This document shows, one piece after another, positions 1-6,527 of a DNA stretch of 8,756 nt. A program made the translations under genes and the position numbers. Under the pieces are notes generated by a model. That model was not told the DNA's origin, did not search any database, and saw nothing but the letters and a program-made list of their open reading frames with translations. Within the stretch, counting starts at the first letter, position 1, and each line of letters opens with the position of its first letter. The stretch spans positions 1 to 8,756 of the forward strand of contig JANPPS010000118.1 of assembly GCA_031428635.1 (NCBI GenBank), written 5' to 3'. Origin of the DNA: JANPPS01 sp031428635. GTDB taxonomy: Bacteria > Pseudomonadota > Alphaproteobacteria > Acetobacterales > Acetobacteraceae.

Positions 1-1
1 C

Positions 2-148
2 GCTACGAGCGATCTGCTGCTACCCGAAACCCTGGCCGTTATGGCAGCATCCGGCGCACAGACCCACGTCGTCCCAGGCGCCGGCCATGCACCAGCCCTC
101 ATGGACGCGCCCACGATTGCCGTTATCGCTTCATTTTTGGGGGAGTAG
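2..148 (+). CDS. Alpha/beta hydrolase, C-terminal fragment
   Basis: This is the 3' end of a gene entering from the left edge; 48 codons are visible and end in TAG. The fragment has the look of the last part of an alpha/beta-hydrolase fold enzyme. The segment ATSDLLLPET resembles the strand and loop carrying the catalytic acid (Asp at fragment residue 4). VVPGAGHAP carries the likely catalytic histidine (residue 29), followed by a short C-terminal helix (IAVIASFLGE). The nucleophile elbow lies outside the window, so the substrate cannot be inferred. The next gene starts 3 bases after the stop, which suggests co-transcription. The fold call is fairly secure; the exact family is not. Confidence 0.75.
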   Translation, partial: ATSDLLLPETLAVMAASGAQTHVVPGAGHAPALMDAPTIAVIASFLGE

Positions 149-151
149 CCC

Positions 152-949
152 ATGAAACGCATCACGACACTTCTTCTCGCCCTGATGACAGTACCGGCCT
201 TGGCGGAGCCCGTGACGATCGAGTCTGGCACCGTGGCGTTGCGCGCCGAGTTTGACCGCCCGGCCGGAGCAGCCCAGGCCGGCATCGTGGCCCTGCATGG
301 CTGCGGTGGGTTGTTCCCCCGGCGCGACGGGTTCTGGCGTGACCAATTACTGGCTATGGGGCACGCCGTCGTCTTTCCCGACAGCTTCGTCAGCCGGGGC
401 CTCGGCTCGCAATGCCAGGAAGCGAACCGGACTGTCACAGCCGGCGGCGCGCGGCGGCAGGATGCGTATGCTTCGGCGGCGTGGCTTGCGGCCCAGCCAG
501 GTACGCCGCCGGGCGGGGTTGTGCTGATAGGATGGTCCGATGGTGGCAGCACCGTTTTGGCGGCCGCGAACAACCCGCCACCGGGCTTGCTGCGCGGTAT
601 CGTGGCCTTCTACCCCGGCTGTCGCGGCTGGGCGGCAAACGCCAATTGGGTGCCGGCGGTGCCGATTTTGATCCTGATGGGCGCCGATGATGACTGGACA
701 CCGGTCGAGCCATGCCGGACGTTAGCGGCCCGCTATCCGGCGCAAATCAAGCTGGTTCTGTACCCGGGCGCCTACCACGACTTCGACGTGCCTAACCTGC
801 CGATCGTCGTCCGCACTGGCCTCGCGTACACCGCCACCGGTAGCGGCAGCGCCCATACCGGCTCCGACCCTGCCGGCCAGGCGGACGCGCTGCGGCAAGT
901 GCCAGCCTTTTTTGCCCAATTGCCGCCTGCAGTGGCCGCCCCTAAGTAA
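152..949 (+). CDS. Exported dienelactone hydrolase family protein
   Basis: A 265-residue alpha/beta hydrolase with an N-terminal signal peptide: MKR, a hydrophobic stretch at about residues 5-16, and a likely cleavage after Ala-Leu-Ala at 18. It is therefore probably periplasmic or secreted. LHGCGG at 48-53 is the oxyanion-hole region. The nucleophile elbow is GWSDGG at 127-132, with Ser129. An aspartate in GADDDWTP (179-181) is the likely acid, and His209 in PGAYHDFD is the likely base. Classical dienelactone hydrolases use Cys as nucleophile; here it is Ser, so an esterase-like activity on an unknown substrate is more likely than chlorocatechol degradation. The start is supported by a strong purine-rich ribosome binding site (GGGGGAG, 139-145). 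It follows the partial hydrolase by 3 bases and precedes glyA by 23 bases. The family is clear; the substrate is unknown. Confidence 0.88.
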   Translation: MKRITTLLLALMTVPALAEPVTIESGTVALRAEFDRPAGAAQAGIVALHGCGGLFPRRDGFWRDQLLAMGHAVVFPDSFVSRGLGSQCQEANRTVTAGGARRQDAYASAAWLAAQPGTPPGGVVLIGWSDGGSTVLAAANNPPPGLLRGIVAFYPGCRGWAANANWVPAVPILILMGADDDWTPVEPCRTLAARYPAQIKLVLYPGAYHDFDVPNLPIVVRTGLAYTATGSGSAHTGSDPAGQADALRQVPAFFAQLPPAVAAPK

Positions 950-972
950 GACAACCAAAGCCCGAGGGAACG

Positions 973-2271
973 ATGAACGAGCAAAGCGCTACCAACAGCC
1001 TCCACCGCTTCTTCACTGCCAGCCTGCAGGAGGCGGACCCGGCGTTGGCCGACGCGATCGGCGCGGAGCTACGCCGTCAGCAAGATGGCATCGAGTTGAT
1101 CGCCAGCGAAAACATCGTAAGCCGCGCCGTTCTGGAGGCGCAGGGTAGCGTACTGACCAATAAATATGCCGAGGGTTATCCGGGCCGTCGCTATTATGGC
1201 GGTTGCGTCGAGGTGGATAAGGCGGAGCAGTTGGCGATCGATCGCGCCAAAGAGTTGTTCGGTGCCGGGTTCGCAAACGTGCAGCCGCACTCGGGCGCGC
1301 AGGCAAACCAGGCCGTATTCCTGGCGCTGCTGCAGCCCGGCGACTGCATCCTGGGCATGTCGCTGGCGGCGGGCGGACATCTGACGCATGGCGCTGCGCC
1401 AAACCTGTCAGGCAAGTGGTTCCGCGCCGTGCAGTACGGGGTGCGCCCGGACGACGGCCTGCTGGACTATGAGGAGCTGGAGCGGCTGGCCCGCGCCGAG
1501 CGACCGAAGATGATCATCGCCGGCGGCAGTTCGTACCCGCGTGCGATCGACTTTGCGCGCATCCGTGCTGTAGCGGACGAGGTTGGTGCGTATTTCCTAG
1601 TGGACATGGCCCATTACTCCGGGCTGATCGCAGCCGGGGTCTACCCGACGCCTGTGCCGCACGCGCACGTGACGACAACCACGACGCATAAGACATTGCG
1701 CGGCCCCCGTGGCGGTATGATCCTGACGAATGACGAGGCGTTGGCGAAGAAGTTTAACTCCGCCGTATTCCCCGGGCTGCAGGGCGGGCCGTTGATGCAC
1801 GTGGTCGCGGCCAAAGCGGTCGCGTTCGGTGAGGCGTTGCGGCCGGAGTTCCGCATCTACCAGCGCGCCATTCTCGACAATGCCCGTATGCTGGCCGAGA
1901 CGCTGATCGAGCAGGGTTGCGCCATCGTCACCGGCGGTACCGACTGCCACATCGCCCTGGTCGATCTGCGGCCGAAGCGCGTGACGGGTAAGGCGGCGGA
2001 GGCGACGCTGGAGCGGGCGCACATGACCGCCAACAAGAACGCCATCCCGTTCGACCCAGAAAAGCCGGCCATTACGTCCGGTATTCGATTGGGCACGCCC
2101 GCCGCCACCACGCGTGGTTTCGGCACCGCCGAGTTCCGGGAGGTCGGTATGATGATCGGCGAGGTGCTGGACGGTTTGGCGCGTAGCAATGATGGTACGA
2201 ACGCGATGATTGAAGCCGCCGTCGGCGCGCGGGTGCAGGCCATGTGCGCACGGTTCCCGATCTACATGTGA
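973..2271 (+). CDS. glyA: Serine hydroxymethyltransferase
   Basis: Cytosolic PLP enzyme that converts serine and tetrahydrofolate to glycine and 5,10-methylene-tetrahydrofolate, the main source of one-carbon units. The 432-residue length is normal. Recognisable landmarks are ELIASEN (41-47), YAEGYPGRRYYGG (65-77), NVQPHSGAQAN (102-112), LAAGGHLTHGA (131-141), the PLP-pocket DMAH (211-214), and TTTTTHKTLRGPRGG, where Lys240 forms the Schiff base with PLP. ITSGIRLGTPA near the C terminus completes the fold. ATG at 973 is preceded by GAGGG at 964-968. It sits 23 bases after the hydrolase and 11 bases before nrdR. No glycine riboswitch fits in the short upstream gap. The gene appears intact. Confidence 0.98.
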   Translation: MNEQSATNSLHRFFTASLQEADPALADAIGAELRRQQDGIELIASENIVSRAVLEAQGSVLTNKYAEGYPGRRYYGGCVEVDKAEQLAIDRAKELFGAGFANVQPHSGAQANQAVFLALLQPGDCILGMSLAAGGHLTHGAAPNLSGKWFRAVQYGVRPDDGLLDYEELERLARAERPKMIIAGGSSYPRAIDFARIRAVADEVGAYFLVDMAHYSGLIAAGVYPTPVPHAHVTTTTTHKTLRGPRGGMILTNDEALAKKFNSAVFPGLQGGPLMHVVAAKAVAFGEALRPEFRIYQRAILDNARMLAETLIEQGCAIVTGGTDCHIALVDLRPKRVTGKAAEATLERAHMTANKNAIPFDPEKPAITSGIRLGTPAATTRGFGTAEFREVGMMIGEVLDGLARSNDGTNAMIEAAVGARVQAMCARFPIYM

Positions 2272-2282
2272 GCTAGGCGGGG

Positions 2283-2759
2283 GTGAATTGCCCGTTCTGC
2301 GGACATAATGACACGCAGGTAAAGGATAGCCGACCGACGGATGACGGTTCGGCTATCCGACGCCGGCGGTTTTGCGGCGCGTGCAGCCAGCGGTTCACGA
2401 CGGTCGAGCGCGTGCAGCTGCGTGAGTTGACGGTGCTGAAATCCGATGGTCGGCGGGTGCCATTCGACCGCGATAAGCTGATGCGCAGCATTCGGATCGC
2501 GTTGCGCAAACGCCCGGTGGCGGAAGAGCGGGTCGAGCGGGTTGTGAACGGCATCGTGCGCCAGTTAGAAGCAAGCGGCGAGACGGACGTGCCGAGCAAG
2601 CAGCTGGGCGAGCTGGTGATGGAGACGCTGAAAGAAGTGGACGCGGTGGCGTATATCCGCTTTGCCAGCGTGTACCGGGATTTTCAGGAAACGAAGGATT
2701 TCAATACTTTCCTGGGTTCTCTTGATGAGCCGGAGAAGCCTAAGGATACACTGCTATAA
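2283..2759 (+). CDS. nrdR: Transcriptional repressor NrdR
   Basis: A 158-residue zinc-ribbon and ATP-cone repressor. In the family it senses ATP/dATP and binds NrdR boxes upstream of ribonucleotide reductase genes. The zinc ribbon is visible at residues 3-34, with Cys3, Cys6, Cys31 and Cys34, followed by the conserved FTTVERVQLRELTVLKSDGR. The ATP cone follows from about 47 to 137 (VPFDRDKLMRSI, then VAYIRFASVYRDFQETKDF). Translation starts at GTG, 11 bases after the glyA stop, behind AGGCGGG at 2275-2281; starting here gives the canonical MNCPFCG N terminus. The C-terminal tail after the ATP cone (DEPEKPKDTLL) is family-variable. Position before ribD is a common arrangement in proteobacteria. 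No NrdR boxes were sought successfully in this window. Confidence 0.97.
   Translation: MNCPFCGHNDTQVKDSRPTDDGSAIRRRRFCGACSQRFTTVERVQLRELTVLKSDGRRVPFDRDKLMRSIRIALRKRPVAEERVERVVNGIVRQLEASGETDVPSKQLGELVMETLKEVDAVAYIRFASVYRDFQETKDFNTFLGSLDEPEKPKDTLL
2742..2758 (+). promoter_or_regulatory. Shine-Dalgarno-like AAGGA placed for an ATA start of ribD
   Basis: AAGGA at 2742-2746 lies 9 bases before ATA at 2756-2758, and this ATA overlaps the nrdR stop TAA at 2757-2759. The same site is 27 bases from the first in-frame ATG (2774), too far to serve it. Reading from the ATA adds Ser-Asp-Glu-Pro-Phe ahead of Met, which fills the short leader that RibD proteins normally have. This is an inference about start choice, not a proven site. 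Confidence 0.4.
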
Positions 2760-2773
2760 GCGACGAGCCGTTC

Positions 2774-3805
2774 ATGCGGTCCGCCATCGCCCTTGCCCGG
2801 CGGGGGCTCGGATACACGTGGCCGAACCCGTCGGTCGGATGCGTCATCGCGGCCCACGGGCGCGCGGTGGGCCGTGGACGGACCGCGCCGGGCGGACGGC
2901 CGCATGCGGAGACAGTGGCCCTGGCAATGGCCGGGCCGGCGGCGCATGGGGCGACGGCGTATGTCACGCTGGAGCCGTGCAGCCATCACGGCCAAACTCC
3001 GCCATGCGCCGATGCGCTCATCGCAGCCGGCGTGGCACGCGTTGTGGTGGCGTGCGGCGACCCGGACCCGCGCGTGGACGGGCGCGGCCTGACCCGGCTG
3101 CGCGAGGCGGGATTGGCGGTGGAAACGGGCGTACTGGCCGATGCGGCGCAGGAAACCCTGGCTGGGTTCATGTGCCGCGTCCGTCATGGCCGGCCGTTGG
3201 TAACGCTGAAATTAGCCAGCACCTTGGATGGCCGGATCGCGACCGCTACGGGCGAAAGCCGCTGGATCACGGGTGCCGCCGCCCGCCGGGTCGCGCATGT
3301 GGCCCGCGCGCAGCACGACGCGATCCTGGTTGGCATCGGTACGATTCTGGCCGACGACCCGGCGCTGACCTGCCGTTTGCCGGGGCTCCGCAATCCGGTG
3401 CGCGTGGTGCTGGACCGCACGTTGCGTACGCCGGCGCGGGCGGCGGTGCTGGATGATAGCGCGCCCACCTGGCTGATCCATGACGGCTCCGGGTTCCGCA
3501 TGGATGCCCGGTTGCTGACTGCGCCTACGACGCCGGACGGTCTGGATCCGGCCGTGGTGTTGCGGGCGTTGGGCGATGCGGGGCTCACATCCGTGCTGGT
3601 CGAGGGCGGGGCCGCCGTCGCCGGTAGCCTGCTGCGCGCCGGGCTGGTCGATCGCGTGCTATGGTTCCACGCGCCGGCGATCATGGGTGACGACGGATGG
3701 CCGGCGCTGCGGCTCGCATCCCGGGCTATGGCGGAGTTGCGCCGCTTCACCCATGTACGGCACGAGCGCCTAGGGGATGACATGCTAACGATGTTGCACG
3801 CCTAA
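2774..3805 (+). CDS. ribD: Bifunctional riboflavin deaminase/reductase RibD
   Basis: Cytosolic two-domain enzyme for the second and third steps of riboflavin synthesis: deamination of the pyrimidine from the GTP cyclohydrolase II product, then NADPH reduction of the ribosyl chain. Numbered from ATG 2774 (343 residues), the N-terminal deaminase has HAE at 44-46 and PCSHHGQTPPC at 68-78, giving the zinc ligands His44, Cys69 and Cys78 and catalytic Glu46. The reductase domain starts near 141 (PLVTLKLASTLDGRIA), with SRWITG, ILADDPALT and VEGGA (276-280). The start is uncertain. ATG 2774 has no good ribosome binding site and removes about six family-typical residues. The open frame continues upstream as ATA-Ser-Asp-Glu-Pro-Phe with a well-spaced AAGGA, and has no ATG, GTG or TTG before the stop at 2741. 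The gene ends in TAATG, overlapping ribE by one base. Confidence 0.95.
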   Translation: MRSAIALARRGLGYTWPNPSVGCVIAAHGRAVGRGRTAPGGRPHAETVALAMAGPAAHGATAYVTLEPCSHHGQTPPCADALIAAGVARVVVACGDPDPRVDGRGLTRLREAGLAVETGVLADAAQETLAGFMCRVRHGRPLVTLKLASTLDGRIATATGESRWITGAAARRVAHVARAQHDAILVGIGTILADDPALTCRLPGLRNPVRVVLDRTLRTPARAAVLDDSAPTWLIHDGSGFRMDARLLTAPTTPDGLDPAVVLRALGDAGLTSVLVEGGAAVAGSLLRAGLVDRVLWFHAPAIMGDDGWPALRLASRAMAELRRFTHVRHERLGDDMLTMLHA

Positions 3806-4422
3806 TGTTTACCGGGATCGTAACCGCAACTGGTGCCGTCCGCGCCATGGCGCCCGTTGGTGACGGCAAAGACATGCGTATCGTGATCGAGGCACCGTGG
3901 CCCGACACCGCCGCAATCTCCGTGGGCGCCAGTATCGCCTGCGCCGGTTGTTGCCTCACGGCCGTAATGGTCGGACCCGACTGGTTCGCGGCCGACGTGT
4001 CGGGCGAAACGCTGGCCTGCACCACGCTGGGCGAGTGGACGCCGGGCTCACGCATGAACCTCGAACGCTCCCTGCGTGTGGGGGACGAGCTGGGTGGACA
4101 TATCGTCAGCGGGCACGTCGACGGTCTGGGCACGGTGCGGTCGGTGGTCGCCGAAAACGGGTCATGGCGCGTCACTATTGCTGTGCCGCGCACGCTGGCC
4201 CGGTTCATCGCCGCCAAGGGCAGCGTCGCGGTCGACGGCGTGTCGTTGACGGTCAACTCGGCCGGACTTGAGGAGAGTGGAGGCGACGTGTTCGGCATCA
4301 ACATCATCCCGCACACCTGGGACCACACAACGCTCGGCACCCTTACGCCCGGCGCGTCCGTCCATATCGAGATCGACATGCTCGCCCGCTACGTCGCGCG
4401 TCTGGCGGAGGTGCCGGTATGA
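3805..4422 (+). CDS. ribE: Riboflavin synthase, alpha subunit
   Basis: The 205-residue enzyme dismutates two molecules of 6,7-dimethyl-8-ribityllumazine to riboflavin and the pyrimidine that is recycled by lumazine synthase. This is the last step of the pathway. It begins with the hallmark MFTGIV and has two tandem lumazine-binding domains. Domain 1 (about 1-96) contains GCCLTAV and DVSGETL. Domain 2 (about 97-190) contains GGHIVSGHVDG, KGSVAVDGVSLTVN and IIPHTWDHTTLG. Its ATG shares one base with the ribD stop (TAATG) and there is only a weak Shine-Dalgarno, so coupling to ribD translation is likely. The stop overlaps ribBX by four bases. The same enzyme is called RibC in E. coli nomenclature. 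Confidence 0.97.
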   Translation: MFTGIVTATGAVRAMAPVGDGKDMRIVIEAPWPDTAAISVGASIACAGCCLTAVMVGPDWFAADVSGETLACTTLGEWTPGSRMNLERSLRVGDELGGHIVSGHVDGLGTVRSVVAENGSWRVTIAVPRTLARFIAAKGSVAVDGVSLTVNSAGLEESGGDVFGINIIPHTWDHTTLGTLTPGASVHIEIDMLARYVARLAEVPV

Positions 4423-5546
4423 CCCAGGACATGAAGACGGCCAACCTATCCGACTATCTATGCAGCACCGAGGACCTTATCGAGGAGGCGCGCGCCGGCC
4501 GGATGTTCATTCTGGTCGATGACGAGGACCGGGAAAACGAGGGTGACCTGGTCATCCCGGCACAGTTCGCGACTCCGGACGCCGTCAACTTTATGGCGCG
4601 CCATGCCCGTGGCCTGATTTGCCTGGCGATGACGCGTGCGCGGGTCGACCAGCTCGGTCTGCATTTGATGAGCCAGTCGAACAGTACGCGCCACCAGACG
4701 GCGTTCACGGTATCGATCGAGGCCCGGGACGGCGTCACGACCGGCATCAGCGCCGCCGACCGGGCGCGCACGATTGCGGTGGCGATCAATGCGGACACGG
4801 GGCGGGACGGCATCGTGACGCCGGGCCACGTGTTTCCGCTGGTCGCGCGCGATGGCGGCACGCTAATTCGCGCGGGCCATACGGAGGCCGCGGTGGACCT
4901 CGCACGGCTGGCAGGCCTGAACCCGGCCGGCGTGATTTGCGAGATTATGAACGACGACGGCACCATGGCCCGGCTGCCCGACCTGGTCAGCTTCGCGCAG
5001 CACCATGGGCTCAAACTAGGCACGATCGCCGACCTGATCGCACACCGCCGCCGGACGGAACGGCTGGTAGTACGCCGGCATGAAACGACGCTCGAGCATG
5101 CTGTGGGCGGGGACTGGCGCATGCTGGTGTATGCCAACACCGTCGATGGGTCGGAGCATTTGGTGCTGACGAAGGGCGACGTCGCGTCCCCGGAGCCGGT
5201 GCTGGTGCGGATGCACCTGGTCGAATTGGTGAGCGACATGCTGGGCGGGCCGCAATCGTCAGCGCTTCATGGCGCGATGGAGGCGGTGGCCACCGAGGGA
5301 CGGGGCGCCATCGTGCTGATCCGCGACCAACGGCCCGGCGCGTTGGGTGATCGGGTGGCGGCCATGCAGGGCAGTCCGCGGCCAACGCCGTTTTTACGCG
5401 ATTACGGGATCGGCGCGCAGATCCTGGTAGATTTGGGCGTGCGGGACATGGTGCTGCTGAGCAATCACCGGCGCACCGTTATTGGTTTGGAAGGATATGG
5501 ATTGAACATCGTGGACCAGCGGCCGATCGAGGGTGCGCCCGAGTGA
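4419..5546 (+). CDS. ribBX: DHBP synthase fused to a degenerate RibA-like domain (RibBX type)
   Basis: The 375-residue protein has an N-terminal 3,4-dihydroxy-2-butanone-4-phosphate synthase, which makes the four-carbon unit of riboflavin from ribulose 5-phosphate. Residues about 13-210 carry DDEDRENEGDL (34-44), with acidic and metal residues, then STRHQTAFTVSI (89-100), TPGHVFPL (134-141), RAGHTEAAVDL (151-161) and GVICEIMNDDG (171-181). The C-terminal half (about 217-375) aligns with GTP cyclohydrolase II but has no cysteine at all. The usual zinc site (H-S-E-C-L-T-G-D and R-C-D-C-G in E. coli RibA) is replaced by VRMHLVELVSDMLGG. This half is therefore expected to lack cyclohydrolase activity, as in the RibBX variant known in Proteobacteria. 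ATG 4419 forms an ATGA overlap with ribE, behind GGAGG at 4407-4411. A true GTP cyclohydrolase II must be encoded elsewhere. Confidence 0.93.
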   Translation: MTQDMKTANLSDYLCSTEDLIEEARAGRMFILVDDEDRENEGDLVIPAQFATPDAVNFMARHARGLICLAMTRARVDQLGLHLMSQSNSTRHQTAFTVSIEARDGVTTGISAADRARTIAVAINADTGRDGIVTPGHVFPLVARDGGTLIRAGHTEAAVDLARLAGLNPAGVICEIMNDDGTMARLPDLVSFAQHHGLKLGTIADLIAHRRRTERLVVRRHETTLEHAVGGDWRMLVYANTVDGSEHLVLTKGDVASPEPVLVRMHLVELVSDMLGGPQSSALHGAMEAVATEGRGAIVLIRDQRPGALGDRVAAMQGSPRPTPFLRDYGIGAQILVDLGVRDMVLLSNHRRTVIGLEGYGLNIVDQRPIEGAPE

Positions 5547-5553
5547 TACAGTC

Positions 5554-6021
5554 ATGAGCACGGCCGACATGCCGGAGCCAGTCGCGCCGCAGGTGGCCGC
5601 GCACGTGTTGGTGGTGCGGGCACCGTATTATCGTGACGTGGTGGACGGCATGGCCCGGGGTGCCGCGCGCATCTTGGCCGATGCCGGCGCCACGCACGAC
5701 ACGCTGGATGTGGCCGGCGCGTTCGAGCTGGCACAGGCCGTGCGGATCGCGCTGCGCGGGCCGGTGCGGTATGACGGGTACGTGGCGCTGGGCTGCGTCG
5801 TGCGTGGGGAGACTGACCATTATGAATTTATTTGCGGCACGAGCCTGGACGGCCTGATGCAGGTTGCGTTGCAATACGGGATCGCGATGGGCACGGGGCT
5901 GTTGACGGTGCACGATTTGGCGCAGGCCACGGCGCGGTCGGGCGATGACAGCCACAACAAGGGTGCGGAAGCCGCGGCCGCGTGCCTGACCCAGGTCGCG
6001 ATCCGGCGCCGGTTCACCTGA
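5554..6021 (+). CDS. ribH: 6,7-dimethyl-8-ribityllumazine synthase
   Basis: Lumazine synthase condenses the RibB product with the RibD-derived pyrimidine to form dimethylribityllumazine, the substrate of RibE; family members assemble into pentamers or 60-mers. From ATG 5554 the protein is 155 residues. Visible motifs are VVRAPYYRDV near the N terminus, VAGAFELAQAV (53-63, where most family members have VPGAFE), LGCVVRGETDHYEF with the catalytic His89, GLLTVHD, and SHNKGAEAAAA near the end. A GTG at 5533 would add seven residues but lies inside ribBX and has poor spacing; ATG 5554 fits family length better. The gene starts 7 bases after ribBX and ends in TGATG shared with nusB. Confidence 0.95.
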   Translation: MSTADMPEPVAPQVAAHVLVVRAPYYRDVVDGMARGAARILADAGATHDTLDVAGAFELAQAVRIALRGPVRYDGYVALGCVVRGETDHYEFICGTSLDGLMQVALQYGIAMGTGLLTVHDLAQATARSGDDSHNKGAEAAAACLTQVAIRRRFT

Positions 6022-6527
6022 TGTCCAAAAAACCCCAGGGACGCCCGCGTACCGCCAGCCGCGTCGCCGCCGTTCAGGCGCTGTTCCAAAGCGAGCAGGG
6101 CGGTGAGACGGCTGAGACCGTCATCCAGCAATTCATCCGCCACCGGCTGGGCGAACTGCCGGGCCCCGAGCATCTAGGCGGCGGCGGGTTCGAGGAGGGC
6201 AGGGCGCCCGATGCGCACGTGCCGCTATTTCAGGAAATCGTGCGCACCGCCGTGCTGCAGCAAGATCGGCTGGATGCGATGATTGTCGCAGCCCTGCCGC
6301 CCGAGTGGCCGATTTCTCGGCTGGACCCGGTGCTGCGCGCCCTGATCCGCTGTGCGGGCGCCGAGTTGACGCTGGCGGACGGGCCGCCCGCGCGGGTCGT
6401 GATCAGCGAGTACCTGGATGTGGCCCACGGGTTCTTCACCGGTGAGGAGCCGCGGATGGTAAACGGGCTACTAGACCGGTTGGCGCATGAGCTGCGGCCC
6501 GGCGATTTCGCGCCCGCGGTGGCGTGA
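6021..6527 (+). CDS. nusB: Transcription antitermination factor NusB
   Basis: A small all-helical RNA-binding protein (168 residues) that joins NusE/S10 on boxA RNA and prevents premature termination, mainly in rRNA operons. The start MSKKPQGRPRTASRVAAVQA gives the basic N terminus and first helix (RVAAVQALFQSE). The middle helices include VPLFQEIVRTAV and LDPVLRALIRCAGAEL. The conserved C-terminal signature is RVVISEYLDVAHGFF followed by RMVNGLLDRLAHELR. The Gly-rich loop after residue 46 is typical of alphaproteobacterial NusB. Its ATG overlaps the ribH stop by one base and its stop overlaps the thiL start (GTGA), so it is embedded in the flavin/thiamine message, as in many proteobacteria. 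Confidence 0.95.
   Translation: MSKKPQGRPRTASRVAAVQALFQSEQGGETAETVIQQFIRHRLGELPGPEHLGGGGFEEGRAPDAHVPLFQEIVRTAVLQQDRLDAMIVAALPPEWPISRLDPVLRALIRCAGAELTLADGPPARVVISEYLDVAHGFFTGEEPRMVNGLLDRLAHELRPGDFAPAVA

Noticed and set aside
949..973. Glycine riboswitch upstream of glyA
   Set aside because: The intergenic gap is 23 bases and holds just a ribosome binding site, far too short for an aptamer.
4454..5239. Long minus-strand open frame of 261 codons opposite ribBX
   Set aside because: It shadows the high-GC ribBX gene, is Ser/Arg/Thr-rich, and has no recognisable motif; the plus-strand gene has full family motifs.
5533..5554. GTG at 5533 as the ribH start
   Set aside because: It would overlap ribBX and the added residues (MRPSDTV) are not family-like; ATG 5554 gives the expected length.
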